Notes under the pieces: model-generated | Told to the model about the DNA's origin: nothing | The model's input: only the letters and a program-made list of their open reading frames with translations | The model's database searches: none | Translations under genes and position numbers: made by a program | Part shown: piece by piece, positions 11,235 through 24,148 of the stretch | Layout: each line of letters begins with the position of its first letter | Position numbering within the stretch: position 1 is the stretch's first letter | NCBI GenBank assembly: GCA_037447655.1 | Contig: JBBHKE010001071.1 | Coordinates: 248,001 to 312,000 of the forward strand | Reading direction: 5' to 3' | From: Zygnema cylindricum | Lineage: Eukaryota > Streptophyta > Zygnematophyceae > Zygnematales > Zygnemataceae | DNA: 64,000 bases

Positions 11235-11505
11235 CCGTACAGCCACAAAACGATATTGAGCGAATATTCCATGTTTTTATATGAAAAAAGTACAAAAAAA
11301 TCGGTCGCTAGGATGGAGAAGAAGCCGAATTATTCGAAAATGGGAGAAAAATGTAAACTCTGAATCCCAAATTCAGCTCAAAAAAGGGAAAAATTAAGAA
11401 GAAAAAGAGAGGGGAAAAGCGAAGAGAGGTTGAAAGAGTGGGAAAGGGAAGAAGTTAATTGTAGTAAACGAAAGATAAAGGAAAATAGATATATATATGT
11501 ATATA

Positions 11506-11827
<322 letters not shown>

Positions 11828-11962
11828 TTAAATATGATGCGGAGGGAGAGAGAGGAGTGAAAGAGAGAGTGTTGAACGAGGGAGGAGCGAGAGAGAACTT
11901 ATGAGAGAACCGAGCTCGATGTTCGACTTATGTACCTTTCCCCAGGCGGGAGAAACAGATAA

Positions 11963-12223
11963 ATGTTCACACGTGCCAAAAAAGTACCGAAGCATCGCGT
12001 GATCTGGACTCGCTGTACGGAATGTGAAAATGTAGACGCGGTAATAATAAAACAAGATCCTGGTACGGACATCTTGGTGCCAAACGACATTTGTACTCTT
12101 CCGCGGGCGTATCTAAAGACGGCATTTGCGGATGTTCCCGTCAAGGAAGTACGGATGGCGACTAAATGTACAAAACATTTGTCTTATTTGGAGAGAAGAG
12201 ATTGGCTGGACAGCCGCATATGA
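11963..12223 (+). other. Unassigned 86-codon open frame
   Basis: More GC-rich and less repetitive than its surroundings, with a CTEC pair near the start. The opposite strand is open over the same stretch. I recognise no family and see no splice context, so it may be chance. Confidence 0.2.
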
Positions 12224-14477
12224 AGCCGAAAATTAAGCTTATAAGACCTGGGTGGTGTGTACGGTGTACCTATAAACTCTCATCTGAAGATATTTTCCAT
12301 TCTGTATAGTACAGTACGTACTGTACTTTCCACGTGTTTTAGCACGGTTCGCAGCAAAACTTTTTTTGTGTTGCGGTTTCTTTTTATATCTTTTGTGACG
12401 GCCAATTTCAGTATTTCTGCATGTAATCTTGCGACTTGTTCTTTTTTTTTTTTTACTGCTCAGGATTACACGTGTCTGATTGGCTTCAGTGGATTCTCCG
12501 CGGCCGGACGAATCACTGAGATTGTATTTTTTTCTGCTTCATGGGTGAAGCTCTTCGTATGTCGGTGCAAAAAGCACAAATTAGCCGTACTGGGCCTTGA
12601 AGGGATTTTGTACGTATGCGGGCAGTGTTTTAGTTTTTCTCGAAAAGTTTTTTCCTTTAGCGTTTTAGCGGATATTTTTTTGCTTTCCAGTGATATTATA
12701 TGCTTTTTGTGGGCACGTGATTGTCGGAAATGTCCAGGTTGTCACGGCGTGTATTATTCAGGGTATATATTTTGACTTTTTGACTTTTTGTGCATTTTAT
12801 TTGTATTTTTTGTAATTTTACCAAATTTTGGGAGATAAAATATTGGAGGTGAAACATACCAAAAACTGGCAGAAAAGACACTCTTTGAACAAAAAAAACA
12901 AAAAAAGGTGGAGGATGGATAGGCCTGCCGTCCGAGTTTGACCGCCTAGGGGACCCCCAATCTAAGTAGACTAGGAACCGACGAAATGCTTGTCTTTGTT
13001 TTGAGTTTTGACCTTGTAGCTATGACGCGGCGGGTCTAGCCGAAGATAACGACAAGCTAGGTACCTGCCTCTACCAGACGGCAGTTGGCAAAGTAAACGA
13101 ATGTTCGTAGTGTACGGAAAGTCAGACCTGTCCTTATGACGGATATTTGCGGTCTCGGATGATGTTTCACACGGCGTCACAGCGACCGTACATACATTCC
13201 TAAATGCCGTACACATTGGTATTTTGTACCGTTAACGTACAGTATGTTAATTTAATTTCATTTATTATTATGAGGGGTTTCAAACCAATTTTCCTTCCAC
13301 AAATCTAAAAGTTAGTTTCATTCATTTTTTGTTATTTCAAAACTTGTGGTATTGTTGCTCGACCAATTTTCGGGCTGGGGTACACCCACATCGATATGTT
13401 CAAGTACTAGAAAATTATTTTAGTCAAACGTGTTAGTGAGCATTTTGAAGGGTAATTTTTAAGAAAACATTTGAAGATCAAGTTTGTATCTCTAAAATTT
13501 TACGATACGCAAATGGTTCTTACCTTTCAGTTTGGTATTTAGTCTTTTTTGTTGGAAAAAAAAGAGGGCTTATCAAACATCTACAGGTTTAATACGAGGT
13601 TTTGGAGCATTTAAGCACCATATACTGTGATAAAAAGTAGTGAAAGGTTTCTTGTGAGCTTTAACAAACGCAAAAAAAAGTCGTTTTAACATCATATATT
13701 CGCTATATCGTCGACTTGTGTAAATAAAAAAACATTATAATAGATCATTGATATTGATATAGCTCGTGATACCCAACTAGCCCGTGATAACTATCGGCGA
13801 TAATTGTAATTAACACCATACAACTGCACAACTTATTTCACGTACGGAATATATTTTCATAGGTGGTGTGCCACGCTATATACAAGAAAATAGAACACAA
13901 TATATCATAAAGTCCTAGCGTATAACATATTATATTTTTTCCACTTATTGCCGATAAGGAATTTGTTGGTATTGGAGCGATATATCGAGAACCCTCACCG
14001 TTCGATAACCAATAACTATCGGTATCGGTTAAATCGCAATAAGTTTTTTCTCGATACACAACGCTAACTTTTGTAACATGTAAAGAATAGACAGGCCAAG
14101 TTTTATCAAGTCGAGTAAGTGACCTAAAAAATTATAAATATTAATAAATTACGTAATGAAGAATATTCACAATAGAAAAGAGGAACGGACCAAAAATGAA
14201 ATAAATATATATTCAATATACACATATTCAATATGTACAGAGGAGAAATAACAACGGGCTAACAAAATTACGGACTAGGTAAAAAAGTAAATCAGAAAGA
14301 GTAATTAGATTTTGTTAGATGAACGGTCCCCGGCCACCTTTGTTTTCTTTCTGTTAAAAATGACAAAGTCACCAAGCGACGCCAAGCGTGCCGGTCCACC
14401 TACAACCCACTCGGTCCACGGGCGGAGAGGAAAAAAAAAATGAGAGCGGCGGAATGAAAATTTTGGCTATTGCCAAA
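12224..14477. other. Intergenic DNA, no gene supported
   Basis: Moderately AT-rich. A 172-codon frame at 12257-12775 has composition dominated by Phe/Ser/Cys from T-rich DNA and is not convincing. The hexamer GTACGG or its complement recurs. Confidence 0.4.
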
Positions 14478-14485
14478 CGTCAAAT

Positions 14486-15709
14486 CATAGTTAAAAAGTA
14501 GGCGTTCCTATTGTAGGTCTTTTGTCAGCGCCTTCATTGTAAGTTGTGTTATGGGCTTTTCATGTGATCGTCTTAAGTCGCTACTTTGATTAGCGACCGT
14601 CCGATCGTCCAAATATGACGATAGTCCTATCGTAAGTTGTGTTATAGGCTTTTCATATGATCTTCTTAGATCGCTACTTTGATCAACGACCGTCCGATCG
14701 TCCGAATCTGACGGTTTAAATAAAAAGTCGCTCAAAACTCACAGAAAATTATTTTTTGGTCCGTTTTTTTTTTCAAATTTAGACATGACGTTTAATTCTC
14801 TATCGATCCATGTGCAACTCAACCCTGTTACTATTTTATTTCATTTTGCGGCCAATACAATATGGGTCTTTAGGGTATATCATAGTTGTTCAAATCGCGC
14901 GATTTTTTCTATTTTTCCGATTGAAACGTTTAATTCGTGACTTTGAAAAAAATCACAAAAAAACTACTGTAAACTGAAACTGTAAATTTAGGGAAACCTG
15001 TAAACAAATTACGGTAACTGTACATTTGTTTACGTATATGTACGGAATTCCAGGAAAAGATACGTCGTAGTTATTGGTACTTTTTGTTCAGTGAACTGAA
15101 CAAAAATATCACGGAACTTGTACATTATTTCATTGAAAATGTACGGACATTTTTGAAAAGAGACGTTGAACGTTACACTAATTTCGCGCGGTAAGTCTGA
15201 AAATTGTACGGGCGTCTTCTTCAAATTTTTTTGAAAGAAGCCGCCATGGAATTTTGAAAATTTATGCCTGTCAGATATGCTCAGACAGTCTCAGACAGAC
15301 GGAATTTGATAATAATCTACCTTTTGAAGACGTTTGAACCCGGGTTATTAATTATGAGTCATAGCCTAGTTTTGACGTCTCCACTACCAGTCGATTAAAG
15401 AATTCCGATACCGACATGGAGTGTGACGTGTATTCAAACATTTTTATATTTTAGCGCTAATTTAACGGGAAAAACTTGCAAACTGCGCTATACGTATAAG
15501 TTATTTTTTTCATGTACGGAATAGTACGGAAGGAAATTCATTAACGATTTTTAACGATTTGTTCAAAAGGTTCAATGCGTTCGTTACGTATAATTCGTCG
15601 CGATTGGTACGTTCGCACTAATCGCCGTGAACATCTATGGGGTATATTGTATTTTTTGCGTACAATAGGCATATTGTATGGTTGTACTTTCACCTACTTT
15701 TAAACTAAG
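14486..15709 (-). mobile_element. hAT-like MITE (CATAG ends), split by a second element
   Basis: It is flanked by a perfect 8-bp target duplication CGTCAAAT (14478-14485 and 15710-15717). The ends are CATAGTTAAAAAGTAGG and the decayed complement CCTACTTTTAAACTAAG. The body is the reverse of the copies at 16983 and 24149, with an internal tandem duplication of about 105 bp (compare 14525-14620 with 14630-14720). The element at 14881-15639 sits inside it. Confidence 0.85.
14881..15639. mobile_element. Second hAT-like non-autonomous element, nested
   Basis: 759 bp bounded by the perfect 8-bp duplication GGGTATAT (14873-14880 and 15640-15647). The ends are inverted: CATAGTTGTTCA on the left and TGAACATCTATG on the right (one mismatch in 12). 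It shares only CATAG with the host element. No transposase is encoded; a 64-codon minus frame (15030-15224) is not recognisable. Confidence 0.85.
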
Positions 15710-15764
15710 CGTCAAATCCATTCGACAGTACGGCATCGCTTTCTCAGTATCATTCGATTAAGAC

Positions 15765-15838
15765 CAGTATTGTACTGTACTGTACTGTACTTTACAGTAT
15801 TGTACTGTACTGTCTTTTACAGTACTGTACTGTAGCGT
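15765..15838. repeat. TACTG/GTACT short tandem repeat
   Basis: Repeated GTACT pentamers in both orientations, able to fold on themselves. Confidence 0.7.
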
Positions 15839-15839
15839 A

Positions 15840-16380
15840 TCTTCCCAGCATCCATCGCACGGGTCGTTTCAAAAACTCGCTGTCACGAGGCATTCATAAC
15901 TGCTTTTCTGTTTCCGGAAATCGCGGGATACACGAGACACGTAACGGCGCACGTGTCCACACAAGCCCGGTTCTAGCAAAAGATCCAATACGCTTTCCAT
16001 CGGACGGCAATCCGGAGACGTCGGAGCAGTGTGGCGCTGGCTGAATTTGTGACGACTCATGTTCTCGGACAAGTCTTTCAAGCCGCCAATAAACGAACTG
16101 AAAAACTGGACAAAAACAATCATTGCAAAAGTACGAACGACCCAAAGGAACAAGCAGTTAATAAATCACGTCAGCAGTCCACCGGAGCTAATTCTAGTTT
16201 TGTACTTTTGATGGTCTTTTACCATCGCGTTTTTGGCAATAAAATCTTCTTTTACTCCTCCTTCAATAAATACCAATGATTGCTCGTCGGGTAATTAATG
16301 GTAAACGGCATACCAGTATTTTATGCTCGCCTGGAAAAAAAATCGCTCCCTAAAATTCGGCATTTAAGATGACTGTAGGC
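15840..16380. other. Intergenic DNA, no gene supported
   Basis: A 94-codon minus frame (15869-16153) overlaps an equally open second frame. Neither is recognisable. Confidence 0.35.
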
Positions 16381-16385
16381 TACTA

Positions 16386-16602
16386 CACCGTGTATCGCTA
16401 TTAGCGTTAATGTTATTTTAGCCACTTAAAACATCTTTTCTCCGTACATACTTGCCCGATTTTCAATTTGAGACAGCCAATCGAAAGCTGAGAATGTTAC
16501 CTTTCAATCACAGCCGTCAGATATTAAATACGATAACTGTGTACGGATAAAATATGTTTTAAATGGCTAAAAAAGCATTAACGCTAATAGTGATTCATGG
16601 TG
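16386..16602. mobile_element. MITE (TA target site, CACCGTG-type ends)
   Basis: 217 bp between TA dinucleotides (16384-16385 and 16603-16604). The terminal inverted repeats are about 30 bp, starting CACCGTGTATCGCTATTAGC. Inner arms match the element at 6695. Confidence 0.85.
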
Positions 16603-16982
16603 TAGCGTCGGTGCGTAGGCGTCGGTGGTGTCTATATAATAGTGTTTCGACCGACGCTTTTTCTCAGTTTCTGGGATAGAGTGACGGTGACTCCTACAAT
16701 GTCGGTGGACTAGGTGTGACATTGACATATTTTTCCAGTGTAGCCATTTCTACATGTAGTTTGTCGGCGCAAAACTGTCGGTTGTGTGTTGTGAAGACTG
16801 TATTTCTGTCTGTTATGCCGATAAGCGTCGGTGTCTCTATTTTGTTGCCCGATTTTATGATGTTTTGTCGTTTGTGATTCCGTTAATTTTCATCTGCGTA
16901 AAAAAAGTCAGCTCGTCCTTTGCAAAGTTACAGCAACACTATATTCTGAATTCGACTGCTAAAATATTGTACAGCTCCCAAC

Positions 16983-17289
16983 CATAGTTCAAAAGTAGGT
17001 GAAAGTAGGCCCCATACAATATCCCTATTGTATGCAAAACATACAATATGACCTTAAGACCCATATTGTATTCGGATCTATTCGGACCAATTAAAACATT
17101 CGGACCAAAAATTGGACCAATTAAAACATTCGGACCGAAAATTTTTATTCACACCGTCAAATTCGGACGATCGGACGGTCGCTGATCAAAGTAGCGATCT
17201 AAGAAAATCACATGAAAAGCCCATAACACAACTTACGATAAAGGCGCCGATCAGAGGCCTACCATAAAAACGCCTACTTTTGAACTATG
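16983..17289 (+). mobile_element. hAT-like MITE (CATAG ends), full-length copy
   Basis: 307 bp with perfect 17-bp terminal inverted repeats starting CATAGTTCAAAAGTAGG. The flanks CTCCCAAC (left) and ATTCCAAC (right) are an imperfect 8-bp duplication (6 of 8). This copy shows what the split copies at 14486 and 24149 looked like before insertion. Confidence 0.85.
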
Positions 17290-17385
17290 ATTCCAACACT
17301 TTTATCAGCAAGGTTTCAGACTTTCGGGTCTGGAAGATCGTTTTGCGCGATGATCGTACGGACAAGACCTAACTTCGGTTTACTT

Positions 17386-17885
17386 CACCGCGAATCGTAA
17401 TTAGCGTAAATTTCTCTAATTCGGTCGCTCGAAATTTTGACTCTATCACATGAAATAGAGTAAATGATTCTAATTTTTTCATTATTCTATTTAAGGTAAA
17501 GTTTAATTAGCGTTTTTAATTCTAATATAAGTTCGTTTTAAATAGTGTGGAGTATGGACGGCCTCCGACCGTGCAAAATTGTACTTTATTAAGTAAAAAA
17601 GTACAAATAATGATTTAATACAGGCCGTTATCATGTAACTGCGTTTTAACAAACCGCGTAGTGCAAACGTCATAGTGACGATAAACTGTACGTTTTGCCA
17701 AATTCTGTACGAATCCTTATTCACAGTAAAGGATATTAGCGTGCTAAATTAGAGTACTTGAATAAATTAGAGTAAACTTCATAGTTGAAACAGCTCTATC
17801 ACATAAATTAACGTCCATTACTCTAATTTGTTTTTTTAGTTTTTGTACTCTATTTTTTTCATTATTCGAATTACGATTCGCGGTG
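17386..17885. mobile_element. Longer relative of the TA/CACCGTG MITE family
   Basis: About 500 bp with inverted ends CACCGCGAATCGTAATTAGC and GATTCGCGGTG. Right flank is TA, left flank is TT (decayed). Its middle (about 17540-17720) is shared with the copy at 18008. Confidence 0.75.
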
Positions 17886-18007
17886 TACAGTATATTACAC
17901 TGAAGAACGGAAAATTTATCAAATTAAAATCGTCAGGCTCGACGAATTTTGATATCATTTGAGGGAGGTTCAATAGTCAGGTTGGATTTCAAGAAAAAAA
18001 TACTGTT

Positions 18008-18490
18008 CACCGCGAATCGTAATTAGAGTTATTAACGCTAATTTCGTCACCCCAAATTTTGACTCTATCACGTTAAATAGAGTACATAAATCTAAATTAT
18101 TCTTTACGTTTTTTAAGGTACTTTTTGAATGAGCGTTCGTTTTAAATAGTGTGGCGTACGATTGGTGTCCGACCATACAAAATTGTACTTTATGCAGTAA
18201 AAAAGTACAAATAATGATTTAATACATGTCATTTTCATGTAACTGCGTGTTAACAAACCGCGTAATGCAAACGTCATAATGACGTAAAACTGTACGTTTT
18301 GTCAGATTCTGTACTTGTACTTAATTTACAATGGATATATTTAGCGCCCAAATTTACGCCCAAATTAGAGTTATTGATAAATTAGAGTAAATTTCCTTTT
18401 TGAAAAAGTTATAAAACACAAATTAGAGTTCTTTACTTTTTTTACTTTTTTTACTCTAATTTTTTATTTACTCTAATTATAACCGCGGTG
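18008..18490. mobile_element. Second copy of the ~0.5-kb TA/CACCGTG element
   Basis: Ends CACCGCGAATCGTAATTAG and CCGCGGTG, followed by TA at 18491-18492. Its interior is clearly related to 17386-17885. Confidence 0.75.
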
Positions 18491-18507
18491 TACCGTGAAA
18501 TACAGTA

Positions 18508-18713
18508 CACCGTGGATCGCTATTAGCGTTCATTACTCTAATTGAGGTACCCATTTTTTTGACCCAAATTCTCAAATAGAATGAATAAAAACACTTTAAA
18601 AAACAAATTAGAGTAGATGATTTCCTTCAAAACCCCCAATTTCCCGAATAGCGTTCATAACCCTATTTGTCTCATAACGCTATCTGTTTCTAAACGTTAA
18701 TAGCAATTCACGG
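18508..18713. mobile_element. MITE (TA target site, CACCGTG-type ends)
   Basis: Starts after TA (18506-18507) with CACCGTGGATCGCTATTAGC and ends with AATAGCAATTCACGG. About 205 bp, no coding capacity. Confidence 0.75.
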
Positions 18714-19277
18714 TATAATGTCCACCCGACGAACTGCTAATGAAAAAAAATGACCCTTTGTGCTTTCGCACGGTTCGACTATTTTTATGTTTTTTACAAG
18801 GGGGCGTTCAATTTCCTTAAGAGCATCAGATAAAATAACCTCACAAAGTTTCAGATAAAAATAATAAACAGAGTGATCACATCATCTAGTCAAAGTTGCA
18901 GAAAAACAGTCTGCCAGAACTTTGATTAAACAGACTAACTTCACAATGAAGTAAAATACAGACCAGGCACACAATAGACCTGCAAATCTGTGAAAATATT
19001 AACAATACAAATAGGAACACACATGCAGAATTTCAGACAATTCTGCCAACAGATCTGAGATAAATCCTCAGATAAAATTACCAAAAATCCCCATAAACAG
19101 TTTTTGGTCCAAAAAGTTCCTTTAAGTCCAAAATGACGAAGTCCTACAAATATACACTAGAGCTCACTACTGAATGTACGGAGGCATACCAACCGTACGT
19201 AACCCAAATACTTCGTGACATGTCAGAATGAATAGATCTACACTAATACCTAATACACAGGACAAAACATTGTTGCA

Positions 19278-19473
19278 AATATTTACAAACCCTACAAATT
19301 TCATCAAACTAATCTGGACCGTCCAAAATAAATATCATGTGATGGACGCGATTTCGCGTCCCTCACCAAAATGACCAAACTGACGGCGCCGCTACAAACC
19401 TTAAGAATTTCGTCAAACGAATCCTGACCGTCCAAAATAAATATAATGTGATGGACGGGATTTCGCGTCCCAC
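19278..19473. repeat. Imperfect tandem duplication
   Basis: Two copies (about 19278-19364 and 19390-19473) share GACCGTCCAAAATAAATAT and GTGATGGACG.GATTTCGCG. Confidence 0.75.
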
Positions 19474-20479
19474 TTGTTGAAAAATAACGACGACATTTTT
19501 TTGCCGTCCGTAGCTCTTATTCGGCACCAGCTATGTCGTGCCGCATGTTTCCAAATTACACTTGACGAAACGACGTCATTCTATCCAAATGTAGCCCGTA
19601 CCATAAGCACGTCCTTCGCCATAAATGTCGCTTTCCAAATTCTGTTTCCGTACGGGCAACATACATTTTCAATATTTCAAATATTTCAAATCGGATCGCT
19701 TCGCGATCCTCTGTCCATTTCCCAACGCATTCCGCGCCACTTAATTACTTCTTCACGTCCCTTTAATTTTCCTCGTACATCTACTCCCCCAATCCGCAAA
19801 CCATTCGAACCACCACATAACTTCGGTAATTAAATACGCACATGAACACGCGCACGCACAAAACGTCGTGTGCAGACGAAACTAACTTTTCAAAAACCAA
19901 CACAAACAAGGGGACAAGGCCGAAGGGCGAAATCTATAAAGGCAAATAACTTACTATCCGAGCAGTCACAAGTGCATATCTACAGCGATACAATCCAAAA
20001 TGGAACTAATCAATGCCACCAACGGCAAGATCTAAAGAAGAAATCTCACACCAAACAAAGCAAACTCAACTAAGGCCACTCAGGGCCAATAGCAAGCATG
20101 GAAAGCTGGAAAAATGCAATGCTAAATATGAGTGGATTCGAACAAATCCCCTCCAATCTCGTTCCCTCTAAGGATCAACCAACTATCCTAACATGCTCCT
20201 GCACCCGCAAGGCATTATGATACTTACATAACACTTTTAACAATCTGGTGATTGTCAAAATTGAACTGCAACTCATTGCTACATCTGGAGTTTTGCAAAA
20301 CTCCCAATCGAATTTGCTTCCTTTTTTTCACTCCTTGCGAAATACGGAAGTCGACCGGTCACCTCGTATACAAATTCGGGTACAGGTGAGAAATGCAACG
20401 CACACCAACACTAGACAAGTTAGGGTGGAAAATACTACACCAAAAAAAACTGAATATCAAAGAATTTCGCAACAATTTT

Positions 20480-20870
20480 AAGCAATGTTGAAAATTGATT
20501 GGAGAAGTGTGAAATTGAAAAAAGTGTTTTGAAATAGGAAGAAATGTGTTACAATTTTGACTAAATGTGCACAAATTGGAAGCAATGTGCACCAATCTGT
20601 TAGAAATGTGTGGAAATTTCGGAAATTATGCAGAAATGTGCCCTAATGTGCAGAATTGCAAGAAATGTGCAGAAATGTGCTGAAATTGCAAGAAATGTGC
20701 AGAAATTTTCAAATGTCCTACAATATTTGAAAATATGACCAAATGTCCAACAATGTATGATGAAAGTGACCCATTATTAATAACTAAGGCTGAAAGTGTG
20801 AAGATATGTTTTGAAAATTGCATCAATTGCGCCAAATGTGCGACAATGTTCGCCAATGTCAAAAAAATGT
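20480..20870. repeat. Degenerate GAAATGTGC repeat
   Basis: Repeats of GAAATGTGCAGAAATTGCAA and variants such as AAATGTCCAACAATG, with the clearest array at 20610-20705. Confidence 0.7.
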
Positions 20871-22730
20871 GATTATTATATATATATAATCGAAACTGAA
20901 AAAAAACAAAATGAATTGAAAATAACAATTGAGAAAGAGAGACAATTTTCAAGTGCATGAATACTAAGGTGATGGATGGCCACTAGGCCCCACGATCTAT
21001 TTATATTCCTTGCAGGAGATATTCTATTTTAGACAATCTGAATTTATACTTAAAGACAATCAATAGAAATAGAAACAACAGAGACGGAAAAAAAAAACTG
21101 AAAATGACAATTTATAAATCACTTATGAGGATTGAGATAACCAAACTCAAAAGATGCGCATAAGCCAAATAGAAATAAATACACAATCACAAGAAATAAA
21201 AACAACAAATGATATTCCCAACATTGAACTTCCACACTAATTAAAGTTTGGCCACTGTCGGGAAAGAAGTTTGTGTTATGAGCACGTGATCGAAATCCAC
21301 TCAAATGGACGAAAAGAGTCGAAGGGAAACCGTGCAGGTCTTTGCTGAAGTTGTATAGATTAATATGTAAGGCTTTACAAGAGATTGACAATGTAATAGA
21401 AACTAGACGCTTCACGCTAAGGCAAAAAATCGCCCCTAAGCTGTCCGGACAATTTTACAAAGAAAGATGGCTGCACAAAATCTTCAATACTAAAAATATA
21501 ATTCCTGCACTAGAAAATTCTGTCAGGAAATCACCTAAAATCAACTAAGTACGAAGGCTTGCGCCTAGCGAAAACAAGCGAATAAGATTACAGCATGCTA
21601 TGTAAGTATTTGTGTATAGTTTAGATTGAGCCCATAGGCGATCAGAATCCCATGCCCTATGCTACAGAATCTATAACCTATAGATAAAAACCCTTCCTAT
21701 CTACATGTGAATGCGTAAACCTCCAAATGGTTCGCGACTTAAATTTGTCCAATCGCATCGCGCTGTCAGAATTGACAATCGGCTTGTCAATACGTCGCAT
21801 CAACGGTCCGGATGCGACATTTTGAACTTGGTATGCTTTTGCGTCAACGGCCGGATGATCCTTCGTGCGAAACAATAAAATTCGTTGTCGGCGGAAATTC
21901 CGTGAGATTCAGGAACGGTAACATTTTAGGTACGGTAACATTGTAAGTACGGACGCGAATGGTCTGGTTCGTTGTCGGCTGAAATAACTCGAAAATTTTA
22001 TATGTACGGTCTTGTGAACGCGACAATATGTCGTCGTTGAAAATTACGGCAAAAAATAAATATGTACAGTCAACGCGTACGGCGATGTAAACATGTACGG
22101 TTGACGCTAACACGAAATGCAAGTATGTACGGTCGTGCAAAACCCAAATAACACACAAACACTAATTAGTGTGGCGGCCCCCCTTCCTAATGCCTAAATA
22201 TACTTAGAAAAATGCCCAACAAAATACGGCATGACATCAAGATCCGAGTTTGTATTTGGGGCCTCGAAGAAAGAAGGCCGACGAGCATCCCATAGGTTGA
22301 TCCTCTCACTTTGAAATATGCTCTATGTCATAACAAGTTTCTTTAGGCAAAATGTAGAGACGAATGATGGTCTTTGAAGAAACCTTTTCCACAAAGGAGA
22401 AATGGATGGAGGTTGTTGGAATGTGCGGTTGTAAATGGTGGCGGTTATGGTATTCATCTCATGGAAATTCCTGCAGTTTTTTAACTCATTTTTTTTGTCA
22501 TGACAATTTTATTCGTCATTTATGGCGTGGCGTTGTTCATATTTTCTTCGTGGACTATGGCTATTTTTTTTTTTGGAAAGCTTTAGTCCTTTTATAACTA
22601 AGTAAGGGGGGGCTTGAGGACTTGTAAACTATTTGGAATTTTAGTTATGATACGCAATACATCTACCGTGTTAGTAGATGAGTGTACTTCATGTTTTAGA
22701 CGATATGATATGTACCTTGACGAAACGCTA

Positions 22731-23887
22731 CACCGTTAATTGTTATTTGAGTTAATAATGCTAATTCGGAGCCCATAAATTTGATCCTCAAACCTAAAAT
22801 ATAACTAATAACTCTAATTGTTTTTTTATGTTAATATAGGTACCATTTAATTAGCGTTAATATCTCTAATTTGAACAATTTTTAAATTGTGTAGTGAACG
22901 AAATATGTCAAACCGTACTAAAATTGCTCTTTTATTCGTACAATCGTACAATAAGAGCGTTAGATAAAGGCGTTGACAAGTGAAAGTGAGTGCGTCGACA
23001 CGGAAAAGCACACTCCAATTTGATTATTAATGAGAAAGGCGGGGGGGGGGATCACAAAAACCTATTCCGACATGTTCAAGCGTCGACTATGTGAACAAGA
23101 GGTATACCGACTACACTATGGAAAAAATGTACCCAAACAAAAAGTTATGCATAAATTATAGCTATTTTTTCCTTGGCAAAAGGCCATGAACCATAGTTTT
23201 TCAATTCCCATGTTACGCACACATCAAACTCACAAATACTTCGTACAATGCGCATTGAACATCAATGTAGTATTAATAAAATGCGTACCCTATTTTGTAC
23301 CTGTAATTTTTTTGTACATTTACGACATAAAGTGTCCGTATATTTTCATACTTTTTAGGATTATTTAAAGGGGGGTTTAGGGTTGTTAGGGTACATTCGC
23401 GAACATTCTCGTGTATTTCAGTACAGCGCGTTACATGTTTTATACATTTATGAAGTATATTGTGAGTATATTTTGGTATATTTTAGGGTTATTTAAGGGG
23501 GATGTTAGGGTTGTTAGGGTTCATTCTCGTCCATTGCCATATATTTCAGTACAATTGCCCTACATTTTCCTTACTTGTAGGGTTTTTAGGCTACAAAATT
23601 CGTACAATTACGTACATTTCCGTATATTTCCCAACTTTTTACGATCTTTAAGGATTTTGAAGGGTTTATTAAATGGGACACTACCCGTACATTCTCGTAC
23701 ATTTTCACGTACAGATACAACTATACGAAATGACCGAAAGTATAAAATCGACGAATACTACGTAAAAAACGTAGAAAAGTCAAAAACCGTACGAATTAGA
23801 CAACTATGACTTGCACCCAAATTGGACTTAATAACATTAATTGTTTTTTGACACTAAATATTACGTAACGCTAATAGCTACTCACGG
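22731..23887. mobile_element. Possible large member of the TA/CACCGTG family
   Basis: It starts after TA with CACCGTTAATTGTTATTTG and ends GCTAATAGCTACTCACGG followed by TA. The ends are only partly complementary, so this is less certain. It carries no recognisable transposase. Confidence 0.45.
23340..23700. repeat. ~130-bp degenerate tandem repeat
   Basis: Repeating order: TTAGG.TTATTTAA, a G-run, GTTAGGGTTGTTAGGGT, then CATTCTCGT and ATTTCAGTACA. Two clear units and a weaker third. Confidence 0.6.
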
Positions 23888-24148
23888 TATCCTGTCCTAG
23901 ATTAAAATTACAAGATTCAATGTACCCAGTTAGAATGAATCACAAACTAGGACGCGCACTAACATGACATGTGTCACAATCTGTAACAAAGTAGCTCTGA
24001 TTGCTAGCCATAATACAATGGAAAAATAGGTATGACCCAGTTTAGAAAAGACGCAACTCACCGTCCGATAAACATAATCGGACTGATACAAGAAAAACAA
24101 AATTAATTTGTGGACCACAATGACTCTGCAGTCTTGGAGTGTAGGCAT

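Larger units (their letters stand above)
18714..22730. other. Intergenic DNA with short repeats, no gene supported
   Basis: About 4 kb of AT-rich DNA. Short frames (such as 19474-19833 plus and 21119-21415 minus) match nothing I recognise. Around 22565-22590 a fragment GGAAAGCTTTAGTCC resembles the start of the L3 LTR and may be a remnant. Between 21940 and 22140 the words ATGTACGGT and GTACGG recur many times. Confidence 0.4.

Noticed and set aside
12257-12775. 172-codon plus frame
   Set aside because: T-rich DNA giving Phe/Ser/Cys; no motif, no splice context.
14500-14725. CRISPR-like direct repeats
   Set aside because: Two copies of about 105 bp are a tandem duplication inside a MITE; no regular spacer structure, and the DNA is eukaryotic.
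15869-16153. 94-codon minus frame
   Set aside because: A second frame is equally open on the same strand and neither is recognisable.
19474-19833. 119-codon plus frame
   Set aside because: No recognisable motif; lies in repeat-bearing AT-rich DNA beside a tandem duplication.
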